Of a stretch of DNA of 61,907 nucleotides, positions 35,769 to 43,700 are shown piece by piece. The translations under genes and the position numbers were made by a program. The first letter of the stretch is position 1. Every line of letters starts with the position of its first letter. Source of the DNA: Microcoleus sp. CSU_2_2. GTDB taxonomy: Bacteria > Cyanobacteriota > Cyanobacteriia > Cyanobacteriales > Microcoleaceae. The DNA is taken from the NCBI GenBank assembly GCA_012035135.1, contig JAAUPI010000002.1, positions 1-61,907 of the forward strand. Reading direction: 5' to 3'. Under the pieces are notes generated by a model that made no database searches, was not told the DNA's origin, and saw nothing but the letters and a program-made list of their open reading frames with translations.

Positions 35769-36728
35769 ATGTACCGCGCCAAAGAACTCGGCAGAGCCCG
35801 CCATGAAGTTTTCAGCAGTTCCATGCACGCCCACGCTTTGCGACTGTTGCAGTTAGAAAATGACTTGCGGCGGGCGATCGAATCGATTAGAGACCGAATC
35901 AGAGAAGAAGACCCTCCCCAGTATCCCAAATCTCCCTTGCTGCCCCTTTCGCCAGCGCCCCAATTTATCATTCACTACCAGCCGATCGTCTCGATCGCCA
36001 ACGGCAAGATTACAGGTTTTGAAGCCCTAGTGCGCTGGCAGCACCCAGAACGGGGCTTAGTTTCCCCCGGCGAATTCATCCCCGTTGCTGAAGAAACCGG
36101 ACTGATCGTACCCCTCGGCCGCTGGGTGCTGCGCACGGCTTGCCACCAGATCCGCGAGTGGCAGCAGTTATTTCAAAGCACCCCCCCACTGAGTGTCAGC
36201 GTCAACCTTTCTGTCAAACAGTTTTCTCAGCCAGATTTAATTGAATACATCGACCAAGTTCTCGAAGAAACTCAGCTCGACGGCAACAGTTTAAAATTAG
36301 AAATTACAGAAAGCGTACTCATAGAAAATTCCGAATCAGTAACAGCAATGCTGGTCAAACTAAGAACCCGAAACATACACTTGTGCATTGACGATTTCGG
36401 CACTGGATATTCTTCGCTCTCCTACCTGCACCGCTTCCAGACCAATACTTTAAAAATAGACCGCTCTTTTGTGAGCAGGATGGGAATTGAGTACGCGTTC
36501 GGGAAAGGAGGGATTGACCCGACAGAAATTGTCCGATCGATCGTTACTTTGTCGCATAATTTAGGTATGGACGTAGTAGCCGAGGGAGTCGAAGAAGCCT
36601 CACAACTAGCTATTCTCAGGGGGTTAGATTGCGAATATGCCCAGGGATTCTTTTTCTCTAAGCCGGTGGACTCTCAGACAGCAGCAGCGCTGATATCGCA
36701 GCAAGCAGAAAACCATTCGACCTGTTGA
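35769..36728 (+). CDS. GGDEF(C-terminal end)-EAL domain part of the frameshifted protein
   Basis: The same frame is open from about 35547, where it completes GGDEF (FGGDEFAILLEDIEG, VFITASIGIALS, LRDADTAMYRAKELG). Translation could in principle restart at the Met of MYRAKELG. EAL follows at about 70-310 of this piece: FEALVRWQHPERG, LEITESVLIE, IDDFGTGYSSLSYL, KIDRSFV and AEGVEEASQL, with the metal and catalytic residues intact. It would hydrolyse c-di-GMP. A Pro-rich linker (DPPQYPKSPLLPLSPAP) between GGDEF and EAL looks repeat-derived. It is probably one gene with the preceding part, 33544-36728. Confidence 0.85.
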   Translation: MYRAKELGRARHEVFSSSMHAHALRLLQLENDLRRAIESIRDRIREEDPPQYPKSPLLPLSPAPQFIIHYQPIVSIANGKITGFEALVRWQHPERGLVSPGEFIPVAEETGLIVPLGRWVLRTACHQIREWQQLFQSTPPLSVSVNLSVKQFSQPDLIEYIDQVLEETQLDGNSLKLEITESVLIENSESVTAMLVKLRTRNIHLCIDDFGTGYSSLSYLHRFQTNTLKIDRSFVSRMGIEYAFGKGGIDPTEIVRSIVTLSHNLGMDVVAEGVEEASQLAILRGLDCEYAQGFFFSKPVDSQTAAALISQQAENHSTC

Positions 36729-36806
36729 AAAGGACTAAATTCCTCACTACTAACCTACAAATTTTTGGGATAGATTCAGGTTTTTCAACTATTCAGCAAA
36801 TATACT

Positions 36807-38132
36807 ATGCAATTTACAATCAAGTTTCCACCTATTAATAGACTACTGCTAATTTGCTTAGCTATTGTTACTGTACTGTTAATCATATATTCGGGGCAGC
36901 AGAGATCGATCGCCCAAATTCGATCGAACGTCACAGTTGATTTTGGACTGCCAGCAGCCACAACATCCATGAGTGGCCTCCTCCACGGAATCGACACCAC
37001 AAAACCGCCGGATAACTTCATCAAACCCTTGCAACCCAAACTTTGGCGGGTGGGGAGACTCGATATTTACGATCGAGTAATCGCCCATGGAGCCGAGTTT
37101 CAACTGGTAGTCAGCGACTTGTGGGGCTACGGCAGCAATCCCAAAGGCTGGCCATATCAAAACTACCCTGCATGGGAAGCATTCATACGGCAGTTAGCTC
37201 AGCAAAATAAAGGCAAAAAAATTATTTGGGATATTTGGAATGAACCAGATTTAAGAAATCCTTTTTGGAGGGGAAGTAGAGAACAATTTTTTGAAACCTA
37301 CAAAAGAGCTTACAAAATCTTGCGAGAAGAATTGGGGCCGTCAGCAATCATTGGCGGACCTAGTATCAGTCGCTACGACAAAGGATATCTGGCTAATTTT
37401 TTAGATTACTGCAAGGCTAACAAACTGGAGGTAAATTTTCTAGCTTGGCACGAACTGAATGACTCGATGATTTTATTTATTGACGATCACGTAATCGATG
37501 CCAAACGAAATTTTAAACAAAGTGCGGCTTACAGAGAACTCAAGTTGCAAAAAATTTACGTCAACGAGATTGTCGGAGAATTAGCACAGTATCAACCTGG
37601 GGAAATTTTAGGTTATTTATATAACTTGGAATACGCAAAAGCAGACGGTGCTTGCAGGGCTTGTTGGGACACAACAGGAGTCCAAAAAGTTAGCAATTGT
37701 TTCAACAATACGCTGACTGGGATGGTAACTCCCAATAGTTTCGAGCCGAGAGCAGCTTGGTGGACTTACAAAGCTTATGCTGACGGAGTTAATTCGCGAG
37801 TAATGAGTCGATCGGATAACGATCGCGTTGTTGCTTTAGCCAGCAGGTCAAATCCTGAAGGCAAGGCACAGGTGCTTTTGGGTTATTTCGATCGCAACTA
37901 TTCTTCAGCAACAAGCATCAGTTTGAACCTCTATAATTTGCAACAGCTAGGTATCCAAAAAGGTCAAAAAATCACTATCAAATTAGAGAAAATTCCTAAC
38001 CATCAAGAAGTAGCTGTGCAAAAATTGGTTGGCGTCAAGCAAGAGACTTTTCAAGTTGATAGCAACAGCTTGAATTATGTTACTCCTAACATTAACGTCC
38101 ACGAAGGCTACTTGTTGACTGTTAGCAAATGA
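36807..38132 (+). CDS. Exported GH39-like glycoside hydrolase
   Basis: This 441-residue protein has an N-terminal signal anchor (about 12-30) and a clan-A TIM barrel. Glu146 in IIWDIWNEPDLR is the likely acid/base. Glu254 in KIYVNEIVGE is the likely nucleophile. Their spacing of about 108 residues fits GH39 beta-xylosidase-like enzymes. Further motifs are IGGPSISR, FLAWHELND and RAAWWTYKAYADG, and a C-terminal beta-sandwich is likely from about 340. It would act on xylan-like or rhamno/uronic polysaccharide outside the cytoplasm. The substrate is unknown. Confidence 0.75.
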   Translation: MQFTIKFPPINRLLLICLAIVTVLLIIYSGQQRSIAQIRSNVTVDFGLPAATTSMSGLLHGIDTTKPPDNFIKPLQPKLWRVGRLDIYDRVIAHGAEFQLVVSDLWGYGSNPKGWPYQNYPAWEAFIRQLAQQNKGKKIIWDIWNEPDLRNPFWRGSREQFFETYKRAYKILREELGPSAIIGGPSISRYDKGYLANFLDYCKANKLEVNFLAWHELNDSMILFIDDHVIDAKRNFKQSAAYRELKLQKIYVNEIVGELAQYQPGEILGYLYNLEYAKADGACRACWDTTGVQKVSNCFNNTLTGMVTPNSFEPRAAWWTYKAYADGVNSRVMSRSDNDRVVALASRSNPEGKAQVLLGYFDRNYSSATSISLNLYNLQQLGIQKGQKITIKLEKIPNHQEVAVQKLVGVKQETFQVDSNSLNYVTPNINVHEGYLLTVSK

Positions 38133-38145
38133 TCTGATTTTGGTA

Positions 38146-38183
38146 TAGTGCGAGCTGTCGCGAACTCGCGACAGCTCGCACTA
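38146..38183 (+). terminator. Perfect 18-bp hairpin after the GH39-like gene
   Basis: TAGTGCGAGCTGTCGCGA and its exact complement flank a 2-base loop. It lies 14 bp after the stop codon, so it could end the transcript, but no U-tract follows. A related GTGCGAG hairpin is at 40533-40573, so it is also a repeat family member. Confidence 0.5.
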
Positions 38184-38283
38184 CATAATTCCGATGCAAC
38201 CGGATTTGATATCGTGTCCGGTAGCATCGGTTTTATATACTTGTAGGGGTGAAGCATTCGGGCGATCGTCTCTGCCATAGATT

Positions 38284-38435
38284 ATACCAAATCCGGGTTA
38301 CTTACCCCTTTTATAATCTGGTAAATGTAGTAAATGTAGGGTGCGTCGCTACGAACAACTCTCGTTGCTATTGGGAGATCTCATAGCGACGCACCATACC
38401 AATTATAACGGGGATGGGAAACCCGGATTTGGTAT
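38284..38435. mobile_element. MITE-like element, complete copy
   Basis: This 152-bp non-coding element has perfect 16-bp terminal inverted repeats (ATACCAAATCCGGGTT at the left, its complement at the right). Sub-terminal pairing involves ACCCCTTTTATAAT and ATTATAACGGGGAT. A central hairpin has 12-bp arms at 38340-38351 and 38384-38395. A 9-bp unit GTAAATGTA is tandemly repeated inside. Other copies are at 1-121, 40585-40726 (inverse) and 61784-61907 (inverse). No transposase is present in the window. The rest of the gap 38184-38573 holds GGACATGATATGATAT-type motifs. Confidence 0.85.
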
Positions 38436-38573
38436 TACAGGTTTTAGATCCGAATGCTTCACCCAGGCTCTACGCGACCGATACAACCGGACATGATATG
38501 ATATCAACTGTTTGTTAGCGTCAAATATTTGGACTGACGCACCCTACATTCAGAATACCTTTTCCTTCTGTGC

Positions 38574-38867
38574 TTAATTTTTTAATAACTGCTGCACCGA
38601 GTGCAACCACTCCTTAACTGTTTGATTGTCGGCTTCGGGATTGTAGTAACAGCCCAATTCCTCCAGCATAAATGTTTCTAAATCGGGTTCTGCGATCGGC
38701 ATTTCTAGCAGTTTTTTGAGTTCTGCTAATGCACCTTCAATACTTTCGCGTGATTCGCTATTGCGGTAATTTGCCACTACTTCCCTGGGAGTGCTAGCTT
38801 CTAGTGGCCAGTCTTGATGAAAGTAGGAACTGAAAAATTGGGTCAAATGCGGAAATTGAGCATTCAT
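38574..38867 (-). CDS. CdiI-type immunity protein
   Basis: This 97-residue acidic, soluble protein resembles the contact-dependent growth inhibition immunity family with the YFHQDW signature. Visible are PHLTQFFSSYFHQDWPLEA, TPREVVANY, an Ala/Leu/Lys/Glu helix (ALAELKKLLEMPI), LEELGCYYNPEAD and a terminal TVKEWLHSVQQLL helix. Its start codon overlaps the stop codon of the upstream toxin gene (ATGA at 38864-38867), so the two are translated together. Its likely task is to bind and block the RNase A-like domain encoded by that gene. Pairing is inferred from family and overlap. Confidence 0.85.
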   Translation of the reverse strand: MNAQFPHLTQFFSSYFHQDWPLEASTPREVVANYRNSESRESIEGALAELKKLLEMPIAEPDLETFMLEELGCYYNPEADNQTVKEWLHSVQQLLKN

Positions 38868-39394
38868 ACGGGATATGCTGTGAGAATAAAGTATCCTGGA
38901 CGTAATTTGTTGCTCCGCTGAAAGACGATTTTCAAGCTAGATGTTGAAGAGGCTCTGGATGCACGGCGGCGCAGAGTAATACCAACTATTCTATTGGCTT
39001 TATAGTCGATCGTATAACGATTTTCTCTACTTCTAAGCCAGGAAGCCATCGCTCTTTCATTTCTGTTTATAGCCTCTCCAATGGCAGCTTCCGCTATGGA
39101 ACGGTTCGTGAAGGAAGAGGCGGCAGCAATTTGCCGATCAGTTTCTAGCCGCTGTTTTAATTCTGCTTCAGTTTTACCAACGTGTTTTTCGAGAGTATGT
39201 CCTCCTGCTGCTTCGTGAGCATCTAATCCGCCACCTGGTATCCTCAATACTAAAGCTACGGTTGTTGGTTCGGGTGTACTGAAAATCTGCTGTGCAGAAG
39301 CAGGAACTATAGCTGATTGGAATAAGATTATTATTGAGGCAATGCTGCACAGGATACCTAAAAAAAATTTTAAGCGATCGAGTTGAGTTTTCAT
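38864..39394 (-). CDS. Secreted RNase A-like toxin (CdiA-CT RNase A fold)
   Basis: The 176-residue protein has a Sec signal peptide (about 1-34, hydrophobic 10-30, cleavage ASA|QQ) and a short linker. A domain of about 54-176 matches the bacterial CdiA-CT RNase A family: PGGGLDAHEAAGGHTLEKHV (His60, His66, His71), AAASSFTNRSIAEAAIGEAI, MASWLRS and the C-terminal FILTAYPV (Thr172, Tyr174). In this family conserved His, Arg, Thr and Tyr residues cleave RNA. Unlike known CdiA, Rhs or LXG effectors, nothing but a signal peptide precedes the toxin domain. It overlaps the immunity gene by four bases. A 276-bp A+T-rich region lies upstream. Confidence 0.85.
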   Translation of the reverse strand: MKTQLDRLKFFLGILCSIASIIILFQSAIVPASAQQIFSTPEPTTVALVLRIPGGGLDAHEAAGGHTLEKHVGKTEAELKQRLETDRQIAAASSFTNRSIAEAAIGEAINRNERAMASWLRSRENRYTIDYKANRIVGITLRRRASRASSTSSLKIVFQRSNKLRPGYFILTAYPV

Positions 39395-39670
39395 CTTCCT
39401 AGATTCAAAATATCACAAATTATTCGCACACTGGTGAACTAGATTTATTTAAATAAACCCTGGACTAAAAAAATAACACAGAATCAGAATCAATCAGGGT
39501 TTTAGGGCGGGATAATAGCCACAACCCAAGTTCTATTGTATTTAAAAAAAAATGTCTGATCTCAATGATTTACAAAGCTTAACTCACTTTAAGAATATGT
39601 TAATAATTCTTTGAAAAAATGAGCGATGATTAATGATAAATTAGTCAATCATCTTTAAAAATGTACAAAA

Positions 39671-40447
39671 ATGCAAGTAGTTATCCTAGCTGGCGGTCTC
39701 GGTACTCGTCTCAGAGAAGAAACAGAATTTCGCCCCAAACCCTTAGTTGATGTAGGTGGGCGTCCGATTCTTTGGCATATCATGAAGATATATGCTCACT
39801 ACGGATTCCAAAACTTTGTTGTGTGCTTGGGCTATCGCGGAACTATGATTAAAGAATATTTTCTCAATTACGAAGCCATGAACAATGACTTCACTATCTG
39901 CCTGGGACGGAAAAATACCATTCTTTATCAAGAGGAACATCGAGAACAAGATTTTAACGTGACGCTGGCGGAAACAGGTGCCGATAGCATGACTGGAGGG
40001 CGGGTAAAGCGGATCGAAAAATACATCGATCGAGATAACTTCATGGTGACATACGGCGATGGAGTAGCCGATGTAAATATTGACGAATTACTCGCTTTTC
40101 ACAAAGCTCACGGTAAACTGGCAACTGTTACTACCTTTCGCCCTATTTCCCGCTTTGGAATTTTAGATGTAGACAATCAAGGTTGCGTACTCGAATTTTC
40201 TGAAAAACCTCAAATAGATGGTTGGATTAGTGTTGGCTATATGATCTTTAACCGTCGGATATTTGACTATTTGGATGGAGATGACTGTATCTTAGAACAG
40301 GAACCGATGCAGCGTTTGGCGGCAGATGGACAGTTGATGGCTTATCGGCACAATGGCTTCTTTTTTGCAATGGATACTTTTCGAGAATACAAGTATTTAA
40401 ACGAGCTTTGGGATCGGGGAGAAGCTCCTTGGAAAGTGTGGGAATAG
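39671..40447 (+). CDS. rfbF: Glucose-1-phosphate cytidylyltransferase RfbF
   Basis: RfbF makes CDP-glucose from CTP and glucose-1-phosphate, the first step to CDP-linked dideoxy or branched sugars. The 258-residue protein has the nucleotidyl-transferase signature MQVVILAGGLGTRLREETEF with RPKPLVDVGGRPILWHIM. Family motifs FVVCLGYRGTMIKEYFLNYE, VTYGDGVADV and FFFAMDTFREYKYLNELW are present. The length is typical. It is an orphan here: rfbG (CDP-glucose 4,6-dehydratase) does not follow before the window's next, oppositely oriented gene. Confidence 0.95.
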   Translation: MQVVILAGGLGTRLREETEFRPKPLVDVGGRPILWHIMKIYAHYGFQNFVVCLGYRGTMIKEYFLNYEAMNNDFTICLGRKNTILYQEEHREQDFNVTLAETGADSMTGGRVKRIEKYIDRDNFMVTYGDGVADVNIDELLAFHKAHGKLATVTTFRPISRFGILDVDNQGCVLEFSEKPQIDGWISVGYMIFNRRIFDYLDGDDCILEQEPMQRLAADGQLMAYRHNGFFFAMDTFREYKYLNELWDRGEAPWKVWE

Positions 40448-40532
40448 TGTTCAGTTGAAGAATTAAAAATTGGACATGGGGCATGGGGGCATAGACTATA
40501 TCAGGCCCGATCGATCGCTTATATTTATTTTG

Positions 40533-40573
40533 GAGTGCGAGTGTCCTCGCTCGATCGCGAGACGCTCGCACTC
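40533..40573. terminator. Imperfect hairpin GAGTGCGAG...CTCGCACTC
   Basis: Outer arms GAGTGCGAG and CTCGCACTC enclose an inner CTCGC / GCGAG pair around CGATCG. It is located about 85 bp after the rfbF stop. It is similar in sequence to the hairpin at 38146-38183. It could stop transcription between convergent genes, but there is no clear U-tract. Confidence 0.4.
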
Positions 40574-40584
40574 AATGATAACTG

Positions 40585-40726
40585 ATACCAAATCCGGCTT
40601 TCCCATCCCCGTTATAATTGGTATGGTGCGTCGCTATGAGATCTGCCAATAGCAACGAGAGTTGTTCGTAGCGACGCACCCTACATTTACGAGATTATAA
40701 AAGGGGTAAGTAACCCGGATAGGTAA
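40585..40726. repeat. MITE-like repeat, copy 3 (inverse, one end damaged)
   Basis: It reads ATACCAAATCCGGCTTTCCC to GGGGTAAGTAACCCGGAT, the inverse of the 38284-38435 copy. The last terminus is altered (AACCCGGATAGGTAAT instead of AACCCGGATTTGGTAT). Only one GTAAATGTA-type unit is present, so it is shorter than the others. Confidence 0.8.
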
Positions 40727-40751
40727 TTGCTACTTGTCAATTATCACTTGA

Positions 40752-43700
40752 TTAATGGATATCTGTTTCTGTTTCGCCATACTGCCGTTCCATTTTCAAA
40801 GCCGTTTCAACTCTTTGATATTCAACTGCAACCTGTTCAAAAACCCCGCAAGCTTGAGAAGATAAAGGCTTGTTCGCATTGATCCCAATCCTGCCCATGA
40901 CTTCGAGTTCCTCGCACAGCTCAAACAATCTAAAAGCACCAAGAGTACCGCTAATCGACTTCAAAGAATGAGCTGTCCGCCGTAAAGCTAAGGGATCGGC
41001 GCTATTGACAGCCGCAGAGATTCCTTTGAGCAATTTGGGAGCGGTTTCAAGGTAAATATCGATCGCCTCATCTAAAGCTTCCACATCTCGCAATCCCTCT
41101 ATAATCTTCCTATTGAGGGAATCGCCACATTCCAACAGTTGGTCGTCTAAACTAGATTCGTCGCACCTGATGCTGGAATTGGGAATAGTAAGTTGTTGAT
41201 TTGTCGTAACATTCAAACTCGTTAGCGTAGCCCTCGAAGAGGAGCGCACTTCTAATTCACTGTTTCCCCCGTTTTGTTCGGGATTACAGTTAAAAGAAAC
41301 CAGAGAATTCGGACGATCGAACTCTCCATTAAACCTCGATTTACACGCGCTCAAAGCTCGAACCAGTTCCTCGATTTCGATCGGCTTACTTAAATAGTCG
41401 TCCATCCCAGCAGCCATGCACTCTTCGCGATCGCCTCGCATCGCATTTGCCGTCATCGCCACAATCCAAGGTCTTCCAGTATCCCCCCATTCGGCGCAAA
41501 TCAACCGCGAAGCTTCCAAACCGTCCATTTCCGGCATTTGTACGTCCATCAGCACCACATCGTAAGGCTGACGGCGCAAAGCTTCGAGCACTTCCAAACC
41601 ATTTCCTGCCACATCTGCGCGATACCCCATCCGCTGCAAAATCTGCAAAGCCACTTTCTGATTCACCAAATGGTCGTCAGCCAAAAGAATTCGCAACGGT
41701 AAATGCTCGGCTAGTAAAGGTATACTTTGCAAGAAAGGCCCACTGGTGCGATGCACTTTACATTCAGCAGCCGATTCCCCAAAAATATTGATTAAAATAT
41801 TGTAAAGCTGAGATTGTTTGATCGGCTTGTTCAAAAAAGCAGCAAAATCCACCTTCATATCAGAGGTGTTAATTTCTTGCCTGCCCATCGAAGTTAGCAT
41901 GACTAACGGCAACTGTTCGCAATCAGAAGACTGGCGAATTTTCGCAGCTAAAGTCAACCCGTCCATTTCCGGCATTTGCATATCCAATATTGCCAAGTCA
42001 AACTCTTCTTTCGCAGCGAGCCAATCTAGGGCCAAAAGAGCCGAAGCAGAAGCCTTAGCCACCATTCCCCAAGACTGAGCTTGCAGAGTCAAAATTTGGC
42101 GGTTAGTGGCATTGTCATCCACAATTAGTAATCGCTTGCCAGCTAATTCAGGTTGAGAATTGCTCAAGTTAACTGGTAAGGTACTTTGGTTGCAAGAAAC
42201 GATCGTACTGAAATAAAAAGTAGAGCCAGTCGATTTGACATTTTGGCTGCCAAGTGTAGGCTTGGGAAAGCAAGATTGTTCGCCAGTTTCAGCAGATTCT
42301 CCCCATCCCCAATCCCAAACAGCCGTTTGAAAATCTTCCGGAGGACACCCGGCCAAGCCACCCATACTTTCCACCCACATTCTGCCACCCATCATGTGAG
42401 CCAAACGCTTGCTAATTGCTAAACCCAATCCCGTACCGCCGTAGTGCCGACTCGTAGAAGAATCAACTTGACTAAAAGATTTAAACAGCCGATTCATTCG
42501 ATCGCCTGGAATGCCGATGCCAGTATCTTTGACTGCAAATTGTATTTCGTATATTTGGTTAGCTAATTGTTCACTATTATTAATCACTGGCTGTTCTTGG
42601 TCATTTGCCACAGGCACTGACATCTTTCTAGCAGTGCAGGAAACTACAACTTCTCCAGCTTCAGTAAATTTAACTGCATTGCTGAGCAAGTTGATTAAAA
42701 TTTGCCTCAAACGGGTGCTGTCACCGATCGCAGTGCAGGGTACAGAACGGTCTATCAAGTAACCCAATTCGAGTTTTTTTTGTGCCGCCTTAGTAGCTAC
42801 CAGATCGAGAGATTCCTCAATACAAGTGCGGATGTCAAAGGGATGTTCCTCCAAATCCAATTTGCCGGACTCAATTTTCGAGAAATCTAGAATATCGTTG
42901 ATCAGGGTCAACAAGGCATCGCCGCTGCTGCGAATAGTTTCTACAAAATCGCGCTGTTCCCTAGTTAAATAGGTATCCAGCAGCAAACCAGTCATGCCGA
43001 TGACTCCATTCATCGGAGTGCGAATTTCATGACTCATGGTGGCCAAAAATTCACTCTTGGCTCTGGTAGCGGCAAGTGCTTCATCGCGGGCTTTTGCCAA
43101 ATCGACATCTGTTTGTTGGCGTTCGAGTTCGCTGCCCACCCACTGAGCCATCAGTTTCACCAACTCTCTGTCTACAACTCGAAACGGTTCCATCAGAGGA
43201 GTTGAACTCCAGAAGCATAGGGTGCCGTAAACTTCACCAGCCACCATTACGGGAATGCCCATGTAAGCTTCTATATTAAAGACTGGATCGGCACAATTGA
43301 AGGACAAACCCGAAAACCTCGCACACTCAAAATACATGGGTTCTTTTGCCATTGTCGTAGCAATGCAGAAGGTTTGTTCCAGATCGTAGATTTGTGATTT
43401 GACGATCGATCCGTCAGGACATTCAACAGCCATAATTCGATAGTTGTCGCCTTCAATCCGCGACAAAATCCCCACGGACAGACCGAACTGTCGGCATCCC
43501 ATTACCAGCAGTGCTTGGAGGCGTAAATCAAAGGTAGAAATGCGGTTGAGTGGGTCTGTACGAGGAGCTGAAGTTACTTGATACAAAGCTTTAATAGCAG
43601 CTTCACTTTCTCGCAGTTCTTGTTCTGTTTGCTTGCGCACGCTGATGTCGCGGGAAATGCCGATAATTTCTTGCACGCCCCCAGAAACCGGGTTGCGAAT

